DNA of 64,000 nt from Stagonosporopsis chrysanthemi (Eukaryota > Ascomycota > Dothideomycetes > Pleosporales > Didymellaceae). The notes under the pieces were generated by a model. The model saw nothing but the letters and a program-made list of their open reading frames with translations. It had not been told where the DNA came from and searched no databases. The translations under genes and the position numbers were made by a program. Positions 1 through 10,484 of the stretch are shown piece by piece; the first letter of the stretch is position 1, and each line of letters begins with the position of its first letter. The stretch is taken from positions 277,009 to 341,008 of the forward strand of contig JAFISE010000010.1 in NCBI GenBank assembly GCA_022560025.1. Direction: 5' to 3'.

Positions 1-667
1 TCCTGGTTGACCTTCTGTCCAAAGTCCTTCTCCATGACGGAGATCTCGCCAAACGTTTTCTTAGGGTCTGGGTTGGCCTGTAACTCCTCCAGCTTCTCTG
101 TCAACAACGCAATAGTGTTGTCCTTGGAGTCTCCAACCAGGAATGCCAGATCAATAAGATTGTGCGGATATGTCAAGTTCTGCAAGTGGCTGAAGAACAT
201 TGGTAAATGCGGCGACGCATCTCGAAGAGGGGCGCAGATGAGAATCCTCTCTTCCCTCTCCCAGCCCCTTGCAGTACCTTGAACATTGTTGAGGTCGTAA
301 TATCGTACGGTCTCGAGTTGTGAATCGTCGCTCGAAGTCAGGTAGCTTAGAGGGCCGGAGCCTAGGTTCGGTCGCAGATCGGGGAAGATGAAGTAAAATA
401 CCGTGAGAAAGAGCGAGCCTGCAAGCAGCAGGCGCTGGATTAGTTGCCTCCGCCGCCTCAGCGCTGGTTGCGACCGAGGCTGAAATCTGCAGTGGCAGTG
501 GTGGTTAGCATCGGGCTTCCGGGACTTGGTGTCGTGCAAGATGGACGGTAAAGGCGACGGAAGCGCAGTACTGAGCATTGCAGCGGCTGAACGTACTTGT
601 GAGGTTGAATTGAAAAGGTGCTTCCTTGCGAAGGATAAGCCCCGTTCGAGTATGTATGACGATGCAT
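1..667 (-). CDS. ANP1: Mannan polymerase II subunit ANP1 (Golgi mannosyltransferase), 3' end off window
   Basis: Anp1/Mnn9/Van1-family (PF03452) subunit of the Golgi complex that extends the alpha-1,6-mannan backbone of N-glycans. Exons complement(join(<1..486,597..667)). The 110-bp intron has a GTACGT donor, a GCTAAC branch point and a TGCAG acceptor, and joins in frame. About 185 residues are visible: a short cytosolic tail, a basic RRRR stretch, one signal-anchor segment at about residues 40-58 (type II membrane protein), then the start of the catalytic domain with the family motifs ICAPLRDA, LTYPHNLIDLAFLVGDS and MEKDFGQKVNQ. These fit ANP1 better than MNN9 or VAN1. The ATG at 667 is chosen; an in-frame ATG at 703 would add 12 residues. 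The C-terminal half, including the DXD motif, lies outside the window. Confidence 0.88.
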
Positions 668-2716
668 CTTCCCTTTCGGCGATGATGAATGTAAGGGCAA
701 CATTCAGAGAGCGACGCAGCAGATTTGGGTTGCTCTGCAGTATCCCTTGAACACCCCGACGGTCAACCTTCGACCCGCCAGATCACCGAATCGCGGAACG
801 AGCGCAGCGCCTTCGATGCGAGCGCAGAGAGGTCGACGAGGGCAAGCCAATTGTTGGCTATGTCAAGCGGGGAGAGGGTGCTGGTAGGCCTCGCGAGAGT
901 CCAGCTGAAGCGTCCGTAGTTGTGCTGGCTGCTTGCGCGTCCTGAGGGCCTCCTTGTGTCGCTCCTTGGCTGATGATGGTGTCGCTAAGGCCACCGTTGG
1001 CGTTGACAAGTCCCGAACGGAGTAGTGGCGCCAGTCGGAGCGGCAGTACCGAGAAAAGGGAATCAAAGACGCAAGGCTGCGGCAGGGGATGAGATTGATC
1101 TATACGGACAGCTTTCCTGTGTTCGCTGGAAGCTGGAGATGCCAAGCCAAACTAGCATCCTAGCATCCGCGTTTCAGAACTCCGGCCAGCAATGATGTGC
1201 AGGAGCTGCGAGACCACTGCCGAAATGAACGCGAGGACTGTAGTGAAATCAAAAGCTGATCGTTTGCAAAGTGCAGCCAATCATGACTCGGTGTTCATGT
1301 TATAGAGTTTGTTAGACGGCTTCCCAGAGCTGTAATCTCAGCTGTGGTGCTTACTGATACCAACAACATGCCTGTACAAATTCGGAATTCATGTAATCAT
1401 GATTAATCTCACGAAAGCAATGGAAGGACAGTACTATCATGAACATATACATTCTCTATCGAAATGTTGTAACTGAGCACTAGCCACCTAATGCCCACCT
1501 CAATACCCCACGTCGACATACGAGCTCATGCATCAGGTCATTGGCCACAAGATTAAACACCTACCTGAAAGATGGTTAGCCACCGACTAGCCATGTGACA
1601 ATGAAAATCCAGATTTGGATTCTTGCGTTCAGAAAGCCGTTGAAAACCTGCGCCCGCCATTGACCTCTCTTCGTAGCAGTTCAAGACGAACCGCCACAAT
1701 CTTTGGTACTGAGACCACAATCACGCGCCTTCAATTGGTAGAAATCCAGCGCAACTCCACAACGCATCCTTCCAGCCGAGACTGGTAGCGTGAGGGAGGG
1801 TGGCCCAATGGCAGACATTCATAGAATGGATATAACTTAGGTTTCTTCATTACGAGATGGAATGGACATCGAAAGAAATGAATTAAAGCGCTTACCTATG
1901 ACTGAGCCAAGATTCTCCAGGCAGGGCCATTATTTCTAAGTTCTGCGTGGCAAGTCAGCGTGTGTCCGCCTGAACGCATGTAATACGGTATGGGAAAGGT
2001 AGTAAGATCAGACAAAGGTAAGCTTGTGGTATGGGTTTGTCGACATTGAATTCTGTAGCAGAACTGAAATTGAATACACGTCATCATTCGAGTGGGCTCC
2101 AAAGAGCTACTGAGTGCGTAAGGTTGACAACTTACAGTGTTTCTTGGTACCCACGCCTGCCGAGTATCCAGCAGGCGTAGGTGAGGGCCACCACACCAAG
2201 ACACGCAGCGACACCAGGCTTGCGAAGTATAGGGCGTGTCCTGTGGTCGATACGAACATCGGGTATAGAAGCCGCAGATACTTCAGAAGTGCCAACGACT
2301 CAAGCGGACCTCAAGGGTCAGAGGAGAGGTGTTGCCTTGCACAGCGCATCATCTCTGCGCTCTCACTCAGGCTAGAAGAGCTATTCGAGTCAGCTACGGC
2401 TCCAAAAGTCGAGTGCAAAAGCTGCGAATCTGAGGTGGAATCAGACGGTGGTGCATGTGTTCCATGTTCATTGATGATCACAGCGAACGTAATTCAGGGG
2501 GGTATCGATCATAAAATTGTGTACAGGGAGGTTGGGATGTAGACATACCTTTTCGCGCGATTGTGGTGAGGAAGGAAGCTGCGTTCGCGGAAGAAAATTA
2601 AAGAGGAAGTCGGGCGCTTGGACGTGCGAAGATATCTTGGCGCTATTATGTCATCCACACCCGCGCCGACACCAAACTTTCTAGACAGCTTGAGCTCAAA
2701 GTACTCATACTACAAA
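668..2716. other. Intergenic region ANP1-MTR3
   Basis: Two kilobases between divergent genes with no gene I can support. Frames on both strands are short and mostly lack ATG. One minus-strand stretch at about 1990-2546 can be threaded through plausible splice sites into a short hydrophobic protein, but it lacks a convincing start (see rejected items). The 400 bp next to each flanking gene presumably hold their promoters. Confidence 0.5.
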
Positions 2717-3815
2717 ATGGCAGCAAACACAGATAGAAGAAGGAACAATGCGCCCAGTGGAGGCACTCATGCACCGGTCTTTGCTCGGACCCTCAGAGAG
2801 CCAGAGTACCTTCAAACTCTGAGGCCAACAAGGACAAGAGGGCCGAATGAGCTTCGTAGGATCTGTAAGTGAATATCCAGCCTCTATAGAGCACCAATTG
2901 CCAGCGCAGTCAGTACGACGGCCTCAGACGCAGTCCTATACCACCCTCAATTTCTCATCATTTGACAGCACAGGCGTACTAACGATTTCAGTTTTGCAAA
3001 CCTCCATCATACCCTCCGCCTCCGGCTCTGCGTATCTCGAAATACCTTCGTCCTCCGCTGCTTCATTGTCGACATTAATCCCGCCCACATCGTCTCTAAA
3101 AATCACCGCCTCAATACAAGGGCCCAAACCACTGCCCCGCAGCGCGCCGTTTAGTCCTTCCCTCCTGCTCACGACTACGGTCAAGTTTGCGCCCTTCGCA
3201 ACACGGCAAAGGAGAGGCTACATACGTGACAGCACGGAGCGCGACCTTGGTGTACATCTTGAGACCGCGCTGAGGGGCGTCATCATCGGCGAGCGCTGGC
3301 CAAAGAGCGGGGTCGAGGTGGTAGTCACGATTCTTGAGGGGGATGAGGACGGCTGGTGGGGCGATGCGCATGTCAGTGGAAGTGGCTGGGGCCTGTTGAA
3401 CGTCCTGGCGGGCTGCATCACAGTCGCAAGCGCCGCAATCACAGATGCAGGAATCGATTGCGTGGACATGGTGTGCGGAGGCGTTGCAGCAATCATTCGA
3501 AATCCGAACTCAAAAGATGACAAGGAGCTTGTAAGGGTGCTGGATCCCTGTCCGGCGGAACACAAGCAAGTAGTTGCGGCGTGCGTAGTGGGCTACCTGG
3601 CTTCAAGAGATGAAATTACAGAAATCTGGATGAAGGGAGATGTCGGCTCTGATCCAGATGCTCTTGTTGAGGGCGCTACACACGCCTCGGTTGGCAGCTT
3701 GGCGGTTGTTAGAGAGGTGCTTCTCGAAGCTTTACAGGCGAAGGTCCAGCATCAAGTCGAAAGCAGCCAAGGCGTGCAGAAGAGGAAGGCTCAGGATGTG
3801 GAGATGACGGATTGA
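2717..3815 (+). CDS. MTR3: Exosome complex component MTR3 (RNase PH-like)
   Basis: RNase PH-fold subunit of the six-membered ring of the RNA exosome, acting in nuclear and cytoplasmic 3'-5' RNA processing. Exons join(2717..2864,2992..3815), 323 aa. The 127-bp intron has a GTAAGT donor, a TACTAAC branch point and a TTTCAG acceptor; joining restores the family segment RRIFLQTSIIPSASGSAYLE. The rest is a single RNase PH domain, with the VHLETALRGVII and GLLNVLAGCITVASAAITDAGI segments typical of Mtr3/Rrp41-like subunits. The C-terminal tail is charged and basic. In-frame ATGs also occur upstream (2648), but 2717, followed by a basic DRRR motif, matches the usual N-terminus of fungal Mtr3. These ring subunits are normally catalytically inactive in eukaryotes (family knowledge). 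Confidence 0.87.
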
Positions 3816-4401
3816 AAGTAAGCGCAAACGCAGCCATGACTTATCCGGCAAGCCTGCGTCTGGTAGCAAGTGTCCTGTTCCATCTGGCTTAGGGCGTGAC
3901 GAAACACATCCGCTTATGGCGCAGAACTGAGGCGTCTAACATCGGAGCACCACAGGGATGCAGTTCTAAGACCATCAGCTGAGGTACCTTTCGGGCGGCT
4001 TACAAGGCGTAGCATAGGTTGCACTGCTTCAGAGCCTCAAGCCAGACCTTCAGCTTGTCTAACCAACTGCTTTGAGATACCCTATAGCACAGGAGCAATC
4101 AAAATGAATGCCCAAAGTCGCCGTTTGTGCGCAAATCATAACCAACCCTACCAAAAAGATTCATCCTCGATAAGCTTTGTCTGTAATGATCAGTGCTGTA
4201 GTCTGAAGGTAAGAACACGAACTGCATGTAGCCTGCCATATCCTCATGTTGATTATTTGCCTGTCATTCTTGACTATTAAATCTGTAGTAATGGGCCAGC
4301 ATTCAGTCTTTCCCAATCGTCTGCCCCTGATGTGTGGGTCCCTTAATGTCGTAACACCGTACAAATACATGATAGGTCGTAGCCCATCTTCGTCAGCCCG
4401 C
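3816..4401. other. Convergent 3' flanks
   Basis: Spacer between two genes that end towards each other. I see no coding potential or repeat here; it probably contains both 3' UTRs and transcription terminators. Confidence 0.5.
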
Positions 4402-5234
4402 TCAAAATTTCTTCAACAAAGTGCCCTCAGCAGCAATAAACGGATCATCCTCATCACTGCTATCCATGACCTCAGCCTCTTTGATCGCTGCATTAACCTT
4501 CTCGTTCTTTGTAGTCGGCGTGCCAGCATCAGCATGCCCACCAACGGTATCCTGCGTCTCAAACCCAGACGCCAAACTCAGCGTCCGTGGGCTATCAGCC
4601 TGCTTCTTGACACCTTGGCTCTCAGACTCAAAGTCCAGGTTCAGCGTCATGAACGACGAGTCTTGGAGCTTCTCGCCGTCACCGATTTTCGAGTACAAAC
4701 TGTCTCGGCAGCTGGAGGAGCTACTGAGCCTCTTTGCTCCGCTCCACATGCTCTTCATCCTCGTACTGGGCGAAGAGGCAGGTGCGTGTGTCTGGCGTGG
4801 GGGTGTGGGGATGGCATCAGGTAAATTTTTGGATGCGGCGTTCAGGAGAGCCATGGAGGGTTCTCGAGACGATATTGATGAGTTTGGCTCATGTCTTAGT
4901 GAGTGTTCGGGTGATGGTGGTGTAGTTGCCGGTAGGGATGAGGGATGTGATGGTGGATGGGACTGAAGACCCAGAAGATGGATAGCATCGCTGGAGGCTT
5001 TCTCTCGGATGTACTTTCGTTGAGCATCGGTGAGGCCAGGCAGGGCATCAGAAACGTCAACGCGACGAACGTCGGTTGGAGAGCCCTATGAAGAGATCAG
5101 CATATGTATATTTTACCTTCACCCTCCCAAGAGCTTACTATATCCAGTGAAGGCTTTTGATCCCGCCCATGCTCCCGCCTGGTGCAGCAAAGAAGAGAGC
5201 GTTGAATCTTTGAGATGACATCCTTGAAGGTCAT
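4402..5234 (-). CDS. Hypothetical protein with CRIB-like motif and possible acylated N-terminus
   Basis: Exons complement(join(4402..5085,5139..5234)), 259 aa; the 53-bp intron has a GTAAGC donor and a TTCATAG acceptor. I do not recognise a named family. Residues 12-17 read RSLLCC, a possible S-acylation site next to basic residues. Just after the splice junction (residues 30-43) comes LDIGSPTDVRRVDV, which resembles the CRIB consensus (I-S-x-P-x-x-F-x-H-x-x-H-V) that binds Cdc42/Rac, although the His residues are replaced. A conserved-looking helix follows (ALPGLTDAQRKYIREKASSD); the rest is Ser/Pro-rich and probably disordered, with an acidic patch near the end (MDSSDEDDPFIAAEGTLLKK). A membrane-tethered small-GTPase effector is an inference only. 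Confidence 0.72.
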
Positions 5235-6424
5235 GGTTCCACTTCGTATTACTGGTGTGGAAGTAGTGGTGGAAAAGTATGCCGTACAGAGGGAGAGGAT
5301 GTGGATTTATTGTGGGTTAGTGGAATGAGAGTGGATATATCGAATGCCAAGAGCAAAAGAAGGTATATAGGCAGAATCCTGCAAAACACAGAATGGTAAA
5401 GGAGTGAAGGAAGAATCCTGATAACGATCAACGATGATGGAAATTGACAGTACAGACAAAGGAGTGGAATAGGACAGACACGAAGATCACTATGTCGAGT
5501 GATCATACAGACAACGAAGGTATGGCAGGGGGAAAAGGGCCGAATGCCACAAATTATACAAGTGAGAGGTGTGAGATTAGTTTCCCAAGCGACTTGTTGA
5601 ACAGAGGCCGCGGCCGCGTGGCTCTGGAACATCCCTTGCTCGCTTCAGTCATACGTGTTGGACATTCCTTCACATCTGTACAGTGAAGCGAATGGATGCG
5701 GGCCGGTATTGCCGGAATGTGTACGAACACTACGCCCTTGTTACAATGCAGGACCGGAGCACATTAAAGAGAACCTCTGGCAACGATGCGAACAGTGTAA
5801 AGACCGATTATGTGATGAGATCTTGAGACGAGGAGAAACTGTTTTACCGCCCGCGAACGTACACGACCGCTGTCGGTGAAATATGACGCGGTGAGGTTAG
5901 ACATCTAGCCCTGCTTTCGGGTTGTCGGGCGCATCGCACTTGTGGAACCACACCTTGCATGCAGGGTCGCATTTCATAGTAACCAGGTACCAGAAACGCA
6001 CGTACTCGACTGTTCCGCCTTGCTGTAAGTTTAAGTGGACTGGCATGGTAAAACAAGTCGTTTCACCTCCTTGGACGAACATTACTAGGAACCTTTATGC
6101 AGGTCGTACCATTTGTAGCACAGCGTCGAACGCCATGTCAGGTGAACACGCGATCGCGCGTCGTATTGCGCGTCGCGGTTCAATCAGTGGCCACTGTTTG
6201 TAAATCAGTGCGTCATACGCTGTTCGTCAGTAAAAATTCGAACTCCGACGTATGGGAGTTCCAGGCGTTGAGTAACAATTTCGTCCACGGCATCGGGTTG
6301 GTACCCAAACTCCCTGGTCAGTGTCATGCTGCACCGATCGCAACACTTCAATAATTGCTCGTAGGAGAGCATGTGTCTCATTCCAGCGTGGCCTTTTGCG
6401 CCAGCTCCTCATATGCAGCTTTAT
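5235..6424. other. Intergenic, no gene seen
   Basis: About 1.2 kb upstream of the CRIB-like gene and downstream of the aldehyde dehydrogenase. Only short open frames without splice-supported continuation. Contains a NotI-like GC patch near 5607-5620; nothing else notable. Confidence 0.5.
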
Positions 6425-7929
6425 CTATTTTGGGTAGTCCTTGACATGGTAGCTCTTAAGCTTAACGAACTGGTCAAAGCCAAATTTGCTGAGTGTCTGT
6501 CCTTTTCCTGAATCCTTCCAACCGACCCATGCAAGATCCTGAGAGTGTTAGCAAGTGAATGGATGTGGCTGGATCATCGCAAGACTCACAGGTGCGGGAT
6601 AGTCGCATCGGTTGACGAAGACAGTTCCAGCCTCCACATCATCGACAAGCTCATGTCCCTTCTCAGTGTCCTTTGTCCAGATGCTTGCCGTTAACCCAAA
6701 TTGGCTATCGTTCATAAGCTTGATGGCTTCCGCATCATTCTTTACTTTCATCACCGGGATGATGGGGCCAAAGGTCTCCTCGGTCATGACAGCCATGTCA
6801 TGCGTGACACCAGTAAGCAATGTAGGAGCCACAAAGTTGCCGTCCGCGGGCGGGTTTTTGAAGCTTTCATTCTCGGGGGTAGCGTTCTTGGCGCCTTTCT
6901 CCAAGGCGTCCTTTATGTGTGCCTGTACAGTCTCCGCTGATCGCTTTGACACAACAGGTCCGATCTGTGTGTCCTTGTCGAATGGATTACCGAGCTTGTA
7001 GCCCTTTAGGACTTCCTGTACCGCTGCAACAAAATCGTCATGAATTTTTTCATCGACATACACTCTCTCGACGCTGCAGCAGCTTTGACCAGAATTGAAA
7101 ATCGATCCATCAACGATCTCTTCTGCGGCCCATTTGATGTCTACATCTGATCGGACGTAGGCAGGGTCTTTGCCCCCGAGCTCGAGTCCAACACGAACAG
7201 GGACTCTGTCGTTCGCAGCGCTTTGTACAGCGAGTCCATTAGCGACCGAACCTGTGAAACAAACAAGCTGAATCTGCGGTGATCTCGCAATGGCCTCAAT
7301 CTGTGTGATTGATCCACTGTGAAAGATTTGGAGCACTCCTTCGGGTAGTCCAGCATCTGAGAAGACCTTCTGTATTTGCTCTGCGCTTGTCGGTGTTTGA
7401 GGAGACGGCTTTAGGATAACGGAGTTTCCAGATAACAGAGCAGGTACAAGTGAGTTAATAAGAGTTAAGTAGGGATACTTAAGAAGTGTTAGCCATTGTC
7501 GATAAGAGTGTGTACTTCACGTACATTCCAAGGGAAAAGAATCAGCACAGGGCCCAGTGGGACCTTCCTCACATAACGCTTGAAGCCTTTCTCAGCGTCT
7601 CCTGGCGTGTCTTTCAGGGTTTCTTCGCTGATCTTGAGCAGGTACTCGCCACGCATGACGGCTGTGGTAACCTCTTTAGGCGTGTACGCAATGGGGCGGC
7701 CCATTTGCTCAGTAAGCTCTTTGCCCAAAGCATCCTGACGCTCATTGAGGAGCTTGAGGGCTTTCTTGACAATTTGCTGTCTCTCCTCCAAGGATGTACG
7801 TCGAAAAGATTCGAACGCGCGAGTAGCTATCTCAGGGATAGACTGAATGTCAGCATCCGAGAGGCCATTGCGAGTGAGAATCGGTTGGTTGGTGATGGGG
7901 GAGATGGTTGTGATCTTTTCCACCGACAT
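6425..7929 (-). CDS. NAD(P)-dependent aldehyde dehydrogenase
   Basis: ALDH-superfamily enzyme that oxidises an aldehyde to the acid with NAD(P)+. Exons complement(join(6425..6538,6590..7477,7525..7929)), 468 aa, introns of 51 and 47 bp, both with CTAAC branch points. Catalytic residues are all present: Asn in FPWN (N135), Glu in LELGGKDPAYV (E234) and the nucleophile Cys in NSGQSCCSVERVYV (C268; the next residue is also Cys). The cofactor loop FTGSVANG is intact. The N-terminus has no targeting peptide, so a cytosolic enzyme is likely. The sequence looks most like the succinate-semialdehyde/short-chain aldehyde dehydrogenase branch, but the substrate cannot be told from sequence. Length is close to the 450-500 aa family norm. 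Confidence 0.9.
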
Positions 7930-10484
7930 GATGTTGTTGGCTTTAATTTTATGCTTCAGTATTTGTAAGGACGTCTGAGCATGAGCTGTTGGTATGAGTT
8001 GATGTAGCTAGCTGGCGTGAAGCTTTCAACGCCCGCACTAACGGCGTGCGGCCGCCGAAGTCGGTGACGTAGATATCCTTTCCTCGATCGGGCAATATGC
8101 GGGGCAATTTCACTCGGTGTTCCTTCCCTCTCAGCCTCAACCTTATCGCCTTCCATCTTGCCTGCAATACTGGATGTCTCTGCAGCCTCTTAGGCTGGCC
8201 TATCTATCAATAAAAATTGAGTAATTCTGTTCTGCAATGCGGCCACTTTTATTCATCTTCGATCTCTCTCTAGCTTTTATTATACGACAAAGACTGCGCA
8301 TCTCCCTCGACTGCTTAACGATGTCGGTCCCCAATGTTTGAACAAAAACCTCATTCACTGTGTCGCCACAAACAGCCGGTCTTGACTATTGAAGGTGCAG
8401 ATCGGTATGCCTACCTGCGTCGTCTGTGCTTGGCTTCGGAATATCGGCATTCGCTCTCTTCATACTCCACGCTCCTATCTCTACGTTGCCTGACTAGCGA
8501 ACATGTCGCACGTTCAAGATGGTTACTGCATCGCAGAACCGGTCAAGTAATCACGAGTATGGTCCTGGCCAACCTAATAACACATTGCATCGTGCGGCGG
8601 TGTATAGTAGGCGGATCTTGACATATACTGTTGGCACCAGTCAGGCTCGTTCATGCATTCGATGAGAGCCCAGCTTCCCTCTGGCGTCGGCATCTGTTGC
8701 ACACGTGCAGAGAAAGGTGCGTGTCCACGTGCATTGATGAACATCGCATTCGGATAGGTCTGCCGAAAAACTTCGCTAGTGAGCTTTGGGCGAGCTGTCA
8801 CTGACATCGCGTGCGCTTACCGTTGAGAAGCGGAGCGAACCGCTGGGTGCAGCATCGTGCGATGTGTGGCATTCAAGCTCGGCTAAAAAGTTCCACCTAG
8901 GTCTTCAGCGATCCCATCTCACTACACGTAAGGCCAGCAGCATCATGGCCACCAGCGATATGACCTTGTCGATCCATGCGGAGCAGCCTACTCCGTCCAG
9001 GACAAAGCCGCCCGGAGCGATCGACCCTGCAAGTCCACGAGTACAAGCGCGATCTGCTTGACCACGAGCCGCCGAGTACAGACTTTGTGCAAATTAAGTC
9101 CAGACACCCTCCAGACATTTCTGCGCCTTGAGTGACTTCTATTCGATAACGCTATACCGAGCCTCCTCGATCTATCCCAATCTGGCTCTGACATGACGGC
9201 TACTGCGAGCGACATACAGTCTGTCAGAATTGACGGCTGGGCCTGAGGTGCTCATTACCGAGTCTAGGCATCAATAGCGCTATCACATAAACTGCATGCA
9301 GTTTCGGTACCAGTCTCTTGACATTGGGGTGGCCCTGCGAAGAAGTTTCCAGCCAGTGGTTTCCGAACATGTGGAACCCATACGGAAGGCAATGATATGA
9401 TGTCGCTCTACCGAACAGCATGTCCCCTGCTCGATACGCGTCCAAAGCCGACAAGCGCGGCAGGCCGGTAGCTACGATCTCGCAACATTCACCAAAACGC
9501 TTGAGCAAGAGCTAGAGTGGCTGGCCTTTTACAACGCAATCCGAGCAACGTTTTTCATCTCTGAGCTCAAGCCTCGGAGCGACAAACAGGATGCGAACAC
9601 AGACCAGCATGATCCGTGCCATGCGGTCCACGACGGCTACGGGACACGTTCAGCGATCAAGGTTTCACCTGTTTTGTGAAATATGAAGCTCGGGGAACAT
9701 GAGCAGTTGATGATATTCGCACAAGAGATTGCCGCATCACATCTCGAGGCCGTTGCTCATGATGTCGGGCGGCTCGGGTCCACCAATTAGTTTCTGCAAT
9801 TGGACTGCGCTGCCCAGTCTTCCCCGGTGGACACTTCGGAGCGTAAGCGTTCGTCATGGAAGACTCAGCTGTTTCGTGGACTGTGCTCAACGTAGAACTG
9901 ATGGTGTGCAGCAGAATCCTGGTCGTTTACAGGGGTACATCTGGACTTACATTAGCGACTTGGGAGACGGGACGGAGGCAGCATCTCGACTTTCTGGCAG
10001 ACGCACGTGCAGACCTGCGCCCCCTGCTTACACAAAGCTACTGCAGTGTGTGGTTCAGGCACGGCCCGAGTGTGTGATGCAGCTGGTTCTAGAGAAGGAA
10101 TAAGTCTGCATATCCTTGATCAGTACTGGGCAGGTAATTCTCCAAGCACCAAGAAAGTCATAACGCCAGGTGACTTAAGACCCGGTCGCGAAGGCAAAGA
10201 GCTACCCGACATCTATAGAGGTACACCGCAATACCGTGCGAACGGGAACGATCGACCTGCATACGTCTTTGCCATGCTTTGACGGCAAAAGTTCTCACTT
10301 TGTGCCGCGGGAATTGGAAGATCCAACAGCGCCTCACGGTCTTATCGCCACATAGCCCCCTTCGATAAACCACAGCCTTGGACTTCGACATCTTCGGCGC
10401 TTACACCTTGTCAGTCGAGCGTTGAGTTGCTGTCCTCGGAGCCAGATTCTGTGGTGCGATCATTTCACGGGCGCTAGGAACAAT
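7930..10484. other. Long non-coding stretch upstream of xlnR
   Basis: 2.5 kb without a gene I can support. There are several stop-interrupted open stretches. On the plus strand a protein-like segment at about 9030-9120 loses frame, and another at about 9500-9660 also loses frame. On the minus strand there is an ATG ORF at 8574-8807 (77 aa). These could be remnants of a decayed gene, but I recognise no family. The part nearest 10485 is the xlnR promoter and presumably its 5' leader. Confidence 0.4.

Noticed and set aside
858..1145. Minus-strand 95-codon frame upstream of ANP1
   Set aside because: Low-complexity composition and no splice path into ANP1; most likely 5' le​ader or chance.
1990..2546. 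Minus-strand stretch that can be spliced into a short hydrophobic protein (LLYPMFVSTTGHALYFASLVSLRVLV region)
   Set aside because: It needs a GAG acceptor, has no convincing start codon, and its upstream exon would run into the MTR3 leader. No family recognised.
8574..8807. Minus-strand 77-aa ATG frame ending in HDAMCY
   Set aside because: Upstream exon would require a 26-bp intron, below the fungal minimum, and no homology is recognised; kept only as part of the spacer description.
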